Source of the DNA: Tetrahymena thermophila SB210
Lineage: Eukaryota; Ciliophora; Oligohymenophorea; Hymenostomatida; Tetrahymenidae
DNA length: 64,000 nucleotides
Direction of reading: 5' to 3'
Assembly (NCBI RefSeq): GCF_000189635.1
Contig: NW_002476317.1
Location: forward strand, 124,001-188,000
Under the pieces are notes generated by a model, which was given only the letters and a program-made list of their open reading frames with translations, did no database searches and had not been told where the DNA came from. Positions 22,204-35,077 of this stretch are shown here, one piece after another. Numbering within the stretch: position 1 is the stretch's first letter; each line of letters opens with the position of its first letter. Position numbers and translations under genes: made by a program.

Positions 22204-25200
22204 TCATTTATTGACTGTAAAATGCAATTTAAATAGAATGCACTCCATTTTTTCATCTATATTTGTGATGAAAACAAATACTTCTGCAATACCGGGTTGT
22301 TCTTATCTTGCTATTCTTATCTTTATTTAGGTTTTTTCACCTACACCTAGGAAAATTTTTGGTTCGACAATCTAATTTATTAATTGAATATTATTTTAAT
22401 TTTTGGTTGAAAATTTTTTAATTAGTTACTTAAAGAACATCTATTTGAGAAGATTCAATAAAGAATGTGCTTTCAGTTCCTGATCTATTTTAAAAGCTAA
22501 ATTTCTGGATATGTGATTCTTTATTGACTGGTATTTTGAGATCATACATTTTGGATACAACGGGTTTATCTGTTTCAATTCTTACCAACCAGGAATATAG
22601 TAATTCCCGAGTGCTTTAATCAACACAATTAACTTATACTTTTTATCTCATAAGCGAGAAGCTTCTCATTGTTAAACCAACTAAATTAACTTTTCCTTTG
22701 GAGACTGTGCATGGTTAATCGAAAGGCTTATCAAACCAAGCACATAGAGGATGAGAAGAATAAAATCTAACTAATCTAGTTCCATCTGAATCTAAAGTTA
22801 AATTAGTCTTTTTTGACAATCCCATATCTATCTTAATATCAACTCTTTTTTTATAAAATGAAAGTTATTGTTTAATAAATTCTTAGAATAAAATAAATAC
22901 CCTTCTAATGAATGAACTTCTATTTGCCAATTTGCTAAAAGATCTTTGAAGAAAGTGTCTCTATATGCTAGTAAGTTAAATCTAGTTATTTTTTAAACAG
23001 AAGGAACTCTCATTTGGAGACTAATCTCATTATCACCTAGCCATTCAAATAGAACATTTTCATTAGTGCATTATAATGAGGGCTTCTATTAAATACTTGC
23101 CTCAGAGTAATAACCTTATGAATATAAAGCTGGTAATATAAGCTAAACTTATTTATTTCCTCTTTCATAATATCTAAAAACGTGATCAACAACCTATCTA
23201 TGAGGTCTAACTCTTAGCTTAAAACCTTGATTTTCGCTAACTGATCCAGAACTGCTTATGCTTACATTAATTACTCTTTCATTAATAAATTTCTTATGGT
23301 ATTCAACATGTTAAGATCTTAAATATTCTTCTAAATTAACAACTTGTTGAATTTATGGATCTATTTCTCTGTAAGATAAAAATCTAAAAATTAAAGTGAT
23401 GCTCTGGCCTTTTTACAATAAAAAGCTCATTCTTTCCTTTTCTATTATATTTGTATCTTTTGGTCCCTATATATTTTCAGCTTCTAATATCATTTTCCAT
23501 TCTTCAGGTTAAACTACAGGATTTAATTCGTTTATGCCTAACCAACCTAAATCAGGATCATCAATTCTTATTTAGAAATTTTCTGTTTCATACCCTGTGT
23601 TAACAACAGTATGTTATATATATTCAGTTGTTCCAAACTGCACATCTGATACATATTCTTATGATAACAGTTAAGATAAAACATTTTTTATATAATTTCC
23701 TTTTTTACTATAAAAAAAGAAGCTTGTAATATCAATAATTAATTGGATGAATATAAATTTGATTACACTTCTTTGAGAACTTAAACATCATGAATTTTTT
23801 TTAATTATTCCTCTTGCTTTGATATGTATCTAGCTATGTCTGCATCTTCTCCTTTTTCAGTTTGTAAATTTTTTATTTTGAACCTTCTAATTCTTTCTCT
23901 TTGTCTTGACTCAGGATCGTTAGCAAATTCAAAGTTGCTCTTTAAAGTAGTCTGTAACTAACTTTCTTTAGCAGCCATTTCAAAGCTTATTGGATCATAA
24001 GATTTTACTTTCTTTTTGTGCCCAACTGTACTATTTAAATTACTGATATTTGACATGCCTGTCTGATTAAAGTTGTTTTGAGATTTGTAGAATCCTCCTG
24101 CTCCTTATGTACTTTAGAGCGTTTTATTTAAAGGGATAGTTTGGTTAATTTCTTATAATGATGGTTCGAAGCCTTTGTTTGTTAAGAAAACAATCAATTT
24201 ACCCCTTTCTCTAGTAAAATCACTATCTATGATAGGTACAGTTAATTGCTTTTCTACAGATTGTCTTTATCTCCTAAATATTAGTAAAAATTAAAATTTA
24301 TCAATTCTATTTGAATGCATGTTATTGTTTTTACCTTAGCAAAGATCTTAATGGTATTTTTACTGACCCATACAAGAAAAGATTGTCTGCATCCCAAATA
24401 TCAACATGAATAGATTTTCTGAAAAGGTAATCAACAAAATTTTTATGGACATTTGGATAAAAGCGAGAGGGATCTATGCTAAAATTATAACTCTTTTATT
24501 GAGGCCCGATTTTATTGAATAAGTATGATGTTGTTTCTAACACTATTGGTTTATTATCAGTCAATATTTTCTTCATAGCTGTAATTTAGCCAGCATCTTA
24601 ATAGGAATAAGGCTCTGTTTAAACTTCATCAAATTCAAAGAAATTAAAAGTAAAATACATTTTTTCAGGAACATAATAATTTTCACTGAATATTGAGTCT
24701 CTTTTAACTTAATCACGATCTTCAAAATTACTTATTTGTGCTTTAAACGCAACTAATTTGATAGAGAACAAAGAAGCTTATAACTAATCTCTATACCTAT
24801 TGGATATAATTTTTAATTTTTTTAAATATAAAATAATTTATTAAGAATTTTAATTTTACTCATTGACTAAATCAACATCATCTATAAAATCATCTTCTCC
24901 ACCGACTTATACTGTATCGTCTAGTAGACCTCTAACACCCTTATTTACCAAGTAAACTTTGTCTACATTTGAGATCTCTTCAGCACCAGATTAAGGTTTT
25001 AAAGTAAAAGCCTATTAATTCTTATAGTTACTTTTCATTTTAGGTACAGTTACTAGAGTTTCTAATATTTCCCATCTATATTTAAAAAAAGGTTAAAAAA
25101 TGACAATCAAAACATACTTTAAATAATTAAAAACCTTCTTTTATCATCTTCATTTGTGATAACAACTTCATTTTGAGCTCTCTCTTATGCAAAAGGATCT

Positions 25201-27693
25201 TAAAATGTGTTATAACCAGTTCTAGGACGTTTTATTTCTCCAATCAAATTTTTAATTTCCTAAAATTCTTTAAGTGCTTCTTATTTAGATTATTCATTAT
25301 CTTATCTTAATTATGCAATTGTTTTTTATAAATCTGATATTTTAGTTTCATATTATTAAACTATATCTTAAAACTCTTTAGTATTTGCTTTAAATAAAAA
25401 AAATAAAATTAAGTTAACAAATGATATCTAAAGATTTATTTATATTTACCCAAAGGAGCTCTATTTTAGCTATAATCAACTCTAGGGCCAGCTTATGCTA
25501 CTACACCTGGATTTCCAGGACCTTTTTGTTAAATTTAATTGAGTTGATTTTAAAAATCTTCTAATTCTTTTTCTTTTTCTTAATTTTCTCTCATGATTTC
25601 CTATAGTTTAGAAGTTCTCTTTAAAATTTCATTATTTTTATCTTCCTAAACAACTGCTGTTTCATGGCCTGCTTCTTACTATGGAATTCCAGCTAATGAT
25701 GCTTATGACTAATTCTTTCCCATTTTTCTCTAACTAGGTTTGTCAGAAACCATAGATTCTCTAGGCGAGAATCCACCTACAGCTTGAGACAAATCAATAC
25801 GAGTTAACAAGTAAATAGGATATTTGATCTAATATTTTATCATACTTTTTAAATCTATACTTTTGCTTCCTTGCGTCATTAAAGGTTCAGATAGCTTTCA
25901 TATGTTTTTTATTGATATAATTTTTTAAAAGTTTAATATTGACAATTAATTAATTACTTTAAAATCTGATAGACCAAATTTGTCACTAACGTAAATAGGT
26001 ATAAATCCTATAATAAAATCTTTGTCTACTCTACTCTAACTAGTATTTAAAATAACCTTAAACTCTAGTTAAAGAACAATCATGGAATTTTTTGAAGCAA
26101 ATACATTATCTACCTCCATCGCTCCATCATATTTAAGGATTTTGTAAGGAACTTTTTTATTATCTTCCTCTCTTTCAACACGGCCTGAATCTAAAAGTAT
26201 TAATTTATTGTTAATACCACCTCTGTTAACACAAGTTCTGTTATTATGATAGCAGCAAGAAAGTTTGTATCCTCTTAATTATTAAAATATATGTTGAATA
26301 TTCTTAAATTAGTTAAATTTTTAAAGTAAAACTAAAATTTTTTTTAATTAAAGATTTTAAAATAAAAATATAGATTAATAATTTTTTAATTAAATTTACT
26401 GTTTATCAATATTTTTCATTTAGTTCACAGGATCTGCTATCTATCCAGATGAATTAGTGATCATCAAATTTTATTAAGCATTCTTTAGGATTTCAGTTTC
26501 AATAGCTTCAGGTAAATGAATTTCAATTTATTTTAAAAATATAGTAAATGACTATTTCAATTAGACTGGTTAATCAAAAGGGGGTAAATGTGGTTTGTTT
26601 GTTTCTTAGTCTAATTCTAAACCTTCAATTTCGTGTTGCATGTTGTCTACTAAAAACATTTAGGGAATTAAGTGCTTAGCTTTTTCAAACTACTAAGATG
26701 GGTTTAATGAAATTATAAATTTTATTCCTAAATCTTAAGCTTAGCTCATATCTGGCTCATTGAAATACTATGCAAATGCCATTCTCCTTACTTATAACTA
26801 GGTTTAACCTTCCTTAGCTAAATCTAACTCAGCAATTCCAACTTATTTTTAGTTTAACGATATTTCTTTAGCTCCCATCTCTATTTTGTAAAAATAAAAG
26901 CAATTATTTAGTAAATAAATAAAACATTCAAATTGATTTGTTAAATTAAATTAAGAAATACTTTATAAATAAAATACAAAGCTATCAATTACCATGTATT
27001 TAGAAGTCAAAAATTGCATATACTTAATCATTAGGCTAAATGCTTGTGTGGAAGTAAATTGATGGACGATTTTTTTCAGACAATTTATAAGATTACTTTT
27101 ATGTTTCTATTAATTCTAGTCCTACTGTATTATATGTATTTCCAAATACTTTTTTTTCTTTCTTGTAGCAAAGATGAATGAAAATTTTAACCAATAACCT
27201 TTCTACTGGTTATGACTAACTCTAAATTAATAATTTAATAATTTATGATTACAAATATCATTTTAAAATATACTCATTTAAATGATTTTATTTATAAAAA
27301 TTGTTATTTACTTAAGTGATTTAATGCTAAATTTTATCTAATTCATCTATTTGTAAGCAATACGATCTTGTGTTATTACTATCTCCTATATTTAATGATT
27401 CAATAGGAACATATTTAGAGTTCTCTTTTCTTTTATTCCAAAACTGTTCTACTCTTCTTCTTTCTTACGTTATATCCACCTAATTAAACAATAATTTTCT
27501 TTATTTAGTTAAATGCTAAATGAAGAGCAGCAATAATAAATATTAATTATTATAATTCAAAATAACTAAGGCTAACAAATTTTATAATAATAATATAAAT
27601 ATTATTGCTATTCTAAATTGATTAATAATGAGCCATGAGCCTAATAATTACTTGATCATCAAATTCTCTTTATGAGAAAGCTTAACTTGTCAT
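22204..27693 (-). CDS. NPHP4: Nephrocystin-4 (NPHP4) homologue, ciliary transition zone
   Basis: 1502 residues in 13 exons; 12 introns (56-172 nt), each keeping the frame. NPHP4 is a scaffold of the NPHP module at the ciliary transition zone, where it helps gate protein entry. Human NPHP4 is about 1426 residues. Matches by eye: N-terminal RPSIYFHTSIQPNDQVYAIF; the central C2-like part with MYFTFNFFEFDEVQTEPYSY and SIHVDIWDADNLFLYGSV followed by PLRSLLRQ; and the C-terminal Ig-like part with VVDHVFRYYERGNK, YRDTFFKDLLANWQIEVHSL and GVGEKTQIKIRIAREQPG before VNK-stop. First exon MTSQAFSQREFDDQ (27652-27693) and second exon 27312-27479 are less certain than the rest; the final exon is 22204-22371. 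Confidence 0.93.
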
Positions 27694-28999
27694 TTTATCT
27701 AATTTAAAATTAACTGTATTTTTGTTATTTGCTTTCAAACAAATTAATAAAAAATAAAAATCTTATTTTAAAAATAAATTTTTTGATTTTACTGATATTT
27801 TATGTATCAATGAATGATTGATTAATTTATTGATAAATATAATAAATAGGCAGGTATGTGTTTAGGCGTTGTTTTTTTTAAATTCATAAATTTTGTATCA
27901 TGATAAATCAAAAAAAAGTAAGATTCTACATAAAATTTATAAAATGAATATATAGATTTGTTAAAACAATAATCCAAATTCAAAATATCCATCAGTACAT
28001 ATTCATCTAACTATCAAAAGCTTAGTTTCTAAAATATAAATACTCAATCAAAAATGATAAATAATTAGAAATGAAAAAAATTATATTTATTTTAATAAAT
28101 TTCTAGAATAATTTAAAAACTTATTAATATTATTTTAAAAATATAACAAATAAACATAAATCTTAATTTCTGTATTTAATTTTTTTTTTAATTACTACAA
28201 AGAATGTCAATTAGTTATTTTGTTATTAAAATTAAATATGCTTTAGCACTTCAGTATAAAAAAATAAGCAATATTTCAAAATTATTTCCTTTTTAAAAAA
28301 TAATAATAAATGTAATAAAGCAGTATGATTTTAATCAAAGAAACATTTTAATTTGAAATTTTTATAAATTTTATTTTTAGATAAATCAAGTAATAAGTTT
28401 AATAATAAATGATGATTTACTAAAAAAAACTTCTCATTTTATTTTTAAAAATCTATGAATATAATAATTTTACTAATTTTAAAAAAATCAAACATGACTT
28501 CTGATTAAATTTTATTATTATTTGAGAGATATAGAAAATAATAATAATAATAGTTTATTAGTTAATAGTAAATTCATTCTTACATCAAAAAAATATCAAT
28601 ATATTTATCTAGAAGTTCAAACTTAAACTAAAATAAATAATTGTTTTAAAAATAATATTTAGTTTTAAAGAAAAATTATATTTATTATATCAAGATTTAT
28701 TTGTTTCTTTAAAATTTAAAGATAGGTAAAATAAAAATTTTCTAGCTAATATTCATCTTTTTAGTTAGAAATAGCCAGATTTTTTTTTCTATGATCGCTT
28801 TTGATAAATACTGTGTATAGAAAAAAGAAAAAAAATAATTTAAGGAGTTTAATTTGCAATTATTGTGGGCAATATTGTTTTTTGATATAATATTTAATTG
28901 AAAATAGCTAATTAAGATATATTTATATATTTTTAAAAAAATTTTAATTTAAAATAAATAATTACATTTCAAAAAAATAATAAAAAAATAGTTAAATAA
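27694..28999. other. Divergent intergenic region
   Basis: About 1.3 kb between the NPHP4 start and the TBCA start. It is almost pure A/T with no plausible ORF or RNA gene. It holds both promoters by position only. Confidence 0.5.
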
Positions 29000-29468
29000 A
29001 TGGATCCTGTTTTAAAGCAACTTAAAATTAAGAGCGGAGCTGTTAAGCGTCTCTAAAAGGAATACGTTTGCTATCAACTTGAAGAATAAAAGCAAAAAGA
29101 GAAGCTTGAATAAATGAAATAATAAGGTGTTGACGATTATGAAATCAAGAAAATGGTAATAAATTTCTATCATAAAAATAAGATATCATAAACAATATAT
29201 TAATTTAAAACAAACAGACTGAATTCTTAGAAGAAACCCAAGCAGTTTTTCCTGGATGCAGAACTCGTTTATAAGATACTTTAAACGAATTTACTAGTTG
29301 GATGGTAAAATTTTTAAATATAATTCTATGATCAGTAATTGTATTATATAAATTTAGAATGAAAATGGTGATAATTTAGCTATTAAAGATACTTAAGAAA
29401 AGACTGAAGCCGAAGATATTATTTAATAAGCAACATAATTTTTAGAATAATTGAATGCTTTAAATTGA
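29000..29468 (+). CDS. TBCA: Tubulin-binding cofactor A (TBCA)
   Basis: 117 residues in three exons (29000-29155, 29218-29304, 29358-29468) with in-phase introns of 62 and 53 nt. Cofactor A is a small three-helix-bundle chaperone that captures beta-tubulin during tubulin folding in the cytosol. The N-terminal signature is clear: DPVLKQLKIKSGAVKRLQKE, then a K/E/Q-rich first helix, DDYEIKKMTEFLEETQAV, PGCRTRLQDTLNEF and a final acidic helix. Length matches the family (about 108-115). Ciliates need large tubulin supplies for cilia and cortical microtubules. It is tail-to-tail with the next gene, about 230 bases away. Confidence 0.93.
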
Positions 29469-29697
29469 ATATATTATATATATTAAAAATATAATATTAA
29501 TAAATTAATTAACTATTTTACAAATAAACTATTTATTTATTATGTTTGAATAATTTATTGAATGATTGATTGATTAACTGACTATAAATGTTTATTTCCA
29601 TATAATTTGTTTTTATATTTATAATAATTGTTTTAGAATTTATAAATTAAACTCGATATTTATTTCTATAAAATTTTATGACAGCACATTTATTAAA

Positions 29698-31083
29698 TCA
29701 TGAGTAAATTATTTTAGTGGCAAAAATTATTGGAGAGGAGTTAATTTTGAAAAATACACAAAATACTTGCTCAGACTGCATCTAGTTATTTTTTTGAGAG
29801 ATAGTAAATGATATCTTTTTAGTTTCTTATTATTTTAATATAAAATTTTATGGGAAAAATGTTATTTTCGTTGAGTCATTTTATTTTTAAACTACATCAA
29901 CTTCTATATCTTAAGCTAATTCAGTTAAAGGATTTGTTAATTATATGTTCAGCTCTCCTAATTCGTTTATTTTGGCTTCAATTGCAGTAAACTAACCTTG
30001 AATTTGCATATTTTAATCACTTTTAAGGATTAATTAGGGTTTTAGTATTTATGCTTTTAAAATTAGGGCAATTTAATTATTAGCAGTAATGATTTAGTTT
30101 TATTAGTCATCAGCTTCTTAAATGAATAAAGTATCAAAAATCCTTTACTCTTCTTCTCTATAGCATTTTATAACTACTTTTACTGTTGAAAACTCAGGGA
30201 TAATCAAATAGTTGTTATCTATTTCAAAATTTTGAGATTCTAAGCATAGCCTGATGCTTATTACTCTATCAGAGCTATTCAGTATTTCTAATGACTTTTA
30301 AGTCTCTTCGAAAATAAATTACTTTCCAAAATCTATTTCTTTCTCTCTGATTTTGATATAATTGCTTATATTTTATTTCTTTTGTTAATTTTGAATTTAA
30401 GTCGAAATACTATTTAACTTACTTTCATTTCCATTTCTATTTTAAAAATTATCTGAATTTTAATTTATTTAAGATCCATTAAATATGCTATTATTATGCA
30501 AAGAAGAGAGCAAAGAGTCATCATTCAAACTCTCCACTGAAGTTCTTAAGCTGTTTTGGCTAAATTAATTATTATAAGCCTTTGTGATGCCTTATGTATT
30601 ATTTTTATTATTATTTTGAAAACCCAATTAATTTTAATTTAAGCTGAGCTGCCTTAAAGACGTAGGAAATTCTAAGTCTAAATCATCTTAAGATTTAAGC
30701 AAATCTTCTGTGTCTTAAGAAATATTAAGCTTATTTTAAAACTTCTTATCTTAATTATGCTAATTTAAATCATCTTCCTAAGTAAATAGTTATTCATCAT
30801 TGTCTTAGGTAAAAATTTACTTGTTTTTTATATTTATGTCTGGGCTATAATCTGTAAGCTTAATATCTCTTGATTCATCATTCTTCATCCCTTCTAATGT
30901 AGCTTCACGAGATATATTTAAAGATTATTTGCTTGTATTTTAATTAAAAGATGATGTTTTGAGCTATTCGTAACTCGTTTATAAAAGTTGGCTTGTTCTT
31001 TTCCTCTATTCTATAATATCATCAAATACTTTTTTTATTTTATTATCTGTATCTTTAATTTCTTCTAATATATTTTTCTTCAT
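29698..31083 (-). CDS. Coiled-coil plus beta-sandwich (ASH/MSP-like) protein, unidentified
   Basis: Single exon, 461 residues, MKKNILEEIKDTDN to IIFATKIIYS and TGA. The first 50 residues form a helix (NKIKKVFDDIIEQRKRTSQLL). A disordered D/N/Q-rich region follows to about 240. From about 250 on there are beta-type segments: IREKEIDFGKQFIFEETQKS, LEILNSSDRVISIRL, IIPEFSTVKVVIK, and near the end TKKISFTISQ and FCVFFKINSSPIIFA. The order DFG..F....L.I.N.S...I.. resembles ASH/MSP domains found in centrosomal and ciliary proteins (SPD2, hydin, CEP192). This is a weak pattern match, so no name is given. Confidence 0.78.
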
Positions 31084-31839
31084 TTTTGTGTTATTAATTT
31101 GCAATTAAAAACCTTATAATTTTTGAATTGATAAATTAATGCTACTATTTTATCAATTTGAATTTTTTAAATTACTACTTGATTTATTTATCAATCCAAA
31201 TATTTGATATTTTTTGAGATATTTCAATTATCTTAATTTATTCATCTTCGATAATTAGCTTGCTTTGCTTGATTATGGTTAAAAGATTCAACACAAAATA
31301 CATTAAATTTTGCTCTATTTAAATAAATATTATTATTTTAATTTATTTTATATCAAATATTTTCAAAGATAAACCAAATATTTTTTGAGTTTTTTATAAA
31401 ATAATTTAGGAAAAATTTAATTTTATTCATAATGATTTTTGAAAAACTTTAAAAATAAAATTATTTAATTTAAAAAAATTTTATTATTAAAATAAAAACG
31501 TAATTTTTTATTGAAATTTCAAAAAATAAATTGAACATATTTTATAAATTAAATAAAGATGAGATTTAGTTTATTTGTTTGTTTGTTCGTTCTTTGATTT
31601 GGATTAAAAATTTACTGTTAATATTACAAATATTACTGATTGTTTGTCAAAGAAATTCGTTAGGAATGTGTTTGGAATCGAAATTTGATCATGTAATTAA
31701 CAACTATCTTATTTAAACGAATCAATCCAATAGGTAAATAAGTATAATGTGTTGATTATATGAGCGATATATAATACATTTAAAGAAATTAAAAATTAGA
31801 AATTATATATTTTTCTGCTTAAAATCAAATAATAATAAA
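31084..31839. other. Divergent intergenic region
   Basis: About 750 bases of A/T-rich DNA with a short run of gttt repeats near 31573. No gene seen. It carries the promoters of the two flanking genes by position. Confidence 0.5.
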
Positions 31840-33609
31840 ATGAAAAACGCAAATAAGGTATATTAATAAACAAACAGAAGTAGTCACTCCTCTTTTGCCT
31901 TCAAAGAAAACTGCAAGGTTGATGTCATGCAAAATATTATCAACTAAAATTGTGGAAATGGTGGTGTAAATTCATCCTAGTCAGTCTGTCCTGAAAACAA
32001 ATTAAATTATTTAGAGAGCAATTTAAATCGCTTGTGTGTTCAATAGGATGCTTTAATGCCTTTACTTTAATTTGCAGAGTATCTACCTGTTATTCAAAAA
32101 TATGACACAACTTTAAAAAATGTCACCAAAAAATTTGATGAGTTTGAAAATAGATAAGTTAAGGTAGAAAGAATAGTAGAGCAAAGACTAAAAGAGAAGG
32201 TAGACAAATCGCCATTGTAGAAGTTGGAAACAGCTAAGCTTAGTAAGAATGTTGATAGTCTCAACTAACAACTTAAAGATCTTGAACTCAACTTCAACAA
32301 CGTACATAGATGGTATGAAGCAAAATTAAAGGAAGAATCTTAGACTATCTAAAGAAGTCTAGAAGTAAAATTAGAAAAGTAGAAGAATGACTTTAAAAAC
32401 TAACTATATTCTATTAAATCAAACACTTCTCCTTTAGAATCTATGAATGTATCTACCATCTAGCAAAGCCAAGTGACAAGAGAAGAGCTTTTCTCTTTTA
32501 AACAAGAATTAATGTCTGAGATTAAAAATATCTGCTTTGAGAAGCTAGATAACCTTCGTTAAGATCTGAATGCAGAAATGAGAAACATTTACAAAGTATT
32601 TTTTATTAAGATTTTGTTTTTTTTTCAGCATTAATTAGTATATTCAACTATAATGATAAAATATATAAAATACTCACTATGATTGAGTACATACATATAA
32701 TAAGACTATAATAATTATCAGTTAAATAATTAATAAAAGCGATTTATTTTACTTTTTAAAATTAGGAAATAGGAAGTTTAAGATGCGATGTTGAATACAT
32801 CTCTAACTTAGAAAGGAAAAACAAAATCACCTCTCGTTTTCATGATGAGCTGAGCAACAAATAACTTTCTTAAATAGAACAATAAGTTATAATAAACATA
32901 TTAGAATAAGAGTGCTTTATTGAAGATTTAGAATCTTTTGATAAAGAAAACACTGTGAGAATAACTCAAGAAATCAATTCTATTAACTAAGTAAAATTTA
33001 TCCATATTTAAAAATATCTTTAAAGTTAAATTATAAAAATTTGAAGGACTGTTAGGTTCTGTCATAAGAATTGGAACAACAGGATATATGTGAAAAATAA
33101 AAATTAGACAAAAAACAAAAAGAAATTGAATATTTGTTTGAAAAAAATGTTAATCTAAAATATTAGCTTGCAGGAACGTAATTTATAGTTAATTTTTATT
33201 TTACATTTTATTAAATTATTTACTATAAAAAAGGAAAAAGAAATACGCAAATGAAATAAAAAAAATAGAAGAAAAGTTCATTATCCTTGATCAAATTAAT
33301 TCGTATTTATATTTTTATTTATTTTTCATTAAATAAAATTTATTATATTATTTTTTAATTAAGAAATATTCAAAGAGAAGAAATGACTGAACAATAGGAG
33401 CAAAATTTATACATCATTAAAAGTCTTGAATTAAAGGTAATCTTTAAAGCTTTCTATTTCTTTTAAAGTTAGTTTATCATTTTTATTTTTAATAGCTTAG
33501 TGAATTAATGAATAGCATTAATGAAAACCTTGAAAATGAAATGAACAAAATTCAAGAAACAGAAAATTAATTAGGATTATTAAAGAAGAAACTTTGTCAA
33601 ATTTAATGA
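31840..33609 (+). CDS. Coiled-coil protein of unknown function
   Basis: 455 residues in six exons (31840-32595, 32766-32990, 33047-33177, 33234-33302, 33364-33436, 33496-33609); introns of 170, 56, 56, 61 and 59 nt all keep the frame. After a short polar N-terminus, nearly everything from about residue 50 is predicted coiled coil: YLPVIQKYDTTLKNVTKKFD, KLSKNVDSLNQQLKDLELNF, ECFIEDLESFDKENTVRITQ, KKQKEIEYLFEKNVNLKYQL and KLSELMNSINENLENEMNK. There is no catalytic motif. Such proteins are typical of basal bodies, axonemes or cortical fibres in ciliates, but location is inference. Confidence 0.82.
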
Positions 33610-33836
33610 CGATGAAATAAAAGAATACTTACTCTTTTAAGTTATAAATATATATAAAGCAGCTAATAAATAAATAAATAACAAATAAAAATGCAATAGA
33701 ATTATTCATACAAAAACATTAATTAGAAATAAAATATATTAATTTATATTTATTTAAGCTCTTTTTAGGTGTATTTATATTTGTAAATATATTCTATAAA
33801 TAATATCTTATTTTCAAACTTATTTCTTTCACTTAT
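33610..33836. other. Convergent spacer
   Basis: About 230 A/T-rich bases between two 3' ends. No feature seen. Confidence 0.5.
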
Positions 33837-35077
33837 TCAATATGGTTTTCTTAAGTGACCGAAGGGTCTTTTATCTGGATCATCATTTATATTTTATAAA
33901 TTATATTCTGGTTGATTAACTTTTGGATCTTCTAAATCTTATTTAGAAGGTATATTTGATTCAGCTTCTACATTTTCTTATTTCTTTCTTGTGTTAACTT
34001 TTGTATATCTTGAGTCAATTATGATAAATTCTATTTTAAAAATTAAAGTCAGTTATACATAATATTCAAAAATATTACATTTTTCATTTCCTACTCTAAT
34101 AGAAGTTGAAACTGGTCTGAAATTTTCTGGTACCTCTAAGTTGATGAGCAATAAAAATATTCCCAGTATAAACACACCTTTATTTATTTAAATGAATATT
34201 AAAAACTTGAATAAAAAATTATTTTATTAATTTTACCTGTTACTAAATGGAAAATTGCGATTAAAACTACATTTAATTTATATCTATCTTATAAACATGA
34301 ATCACTTATGTATGAACCATCTGAATTTTGTGTAGTTGATGGGCATTTTTTCTAGTAGTATTATTATGTTATTTCAGAGAAATTTTAATAGCTATTAGTA
34401 AAGTTCTTTTACTGATCGCTAGAAAAGGCATATGCAAATGAAGCTATAGCAAAAACTACAAGAGTGATAGCCCAGAAAAATAGCAAAAATTTTAAAATTT
34501 TTATCCATTCTTTATTTAAAACGCTAATAAACTTATAAGCAATTACTAAAAAAATGATTGTAAGAGCCATGAATAACAGTAAAGATTAGCTCAGAAATTT
34601 GGGAGATTCGATACCGTTGAAGTAGCAGACCTATGTTAATCCACTTAATTTTAAATAAATTAAAGTTAATATTCTTTGATCTTGCATGGAAATAATAGAG
34701 TTAAAATTACCATAAAAGCTCAGCTCCAATTACATCTAAAAACATAGTGAATGAGATTAAAAATTTAAGTCTATTTAAAGCTGTTTAAATTGAAGATTGG
34801 AGAGCAGTTTATTTTTTTCTTTATCCAGTAACTTCCTATGCTTATTAAGCTTATTCAATCTACTAATTTTAGGCAGGAATACTCTATAAATCTGCTTCAT
34901 TTTAATTTAAAGGCTACTTTTCCTCTTATCCACTACTCTCCTAGTTTTATAAAGTATTATAATTGTTATATTTTAAAAGGATATAATCTATGAATAATAT
35001 TTGATGCTATTTTATCTTTTTTCAAACTAATGAAATACTTATCAAATTATAATTACTTTTTTGTTGTTTAGAATCAT
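33837..35077 (-). CDS. Four-TM tetraspanin-like membrane protein
   Basis: Modelled as four exons: 35057-35077 (tentative), 34711-35006 (or 34711-34940), 34237-34589 and 33837-34177; about 314-336 residues. A disordered Q/E-rich N-terminus (NEADLQSIPAQNQQIEQAQQ) precedes TM1 (LKFLISFTMFLDVIGAELL). TM2 is SLLLFMALTIIFLVIAYKF, TM3 is ILKFLLFFWAITLVVFAIAS and TM4 is NVVLIAIFHLVTGVFILGIF. The polar loop between TM3 and TM4 is about 50 residues with two cysteines, and the tail is charged and disordered. Topology and the cysteine loop recall tetraspanins, but the CCG motif is absent, so this is only a resemblance. The N-terminal exon is uncertain: two acceptors keep frame. A single-exon reading from 34900 also stays open but breaks TM1. 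Confidence 0.65.

Noticed and set aside
34237..34900. Single-exon N-terminus for the four-TM protein
   Set aside because: Open, but it gives an implausible N-terminus. The alternative frame provides TM1 and an in-phase splice.
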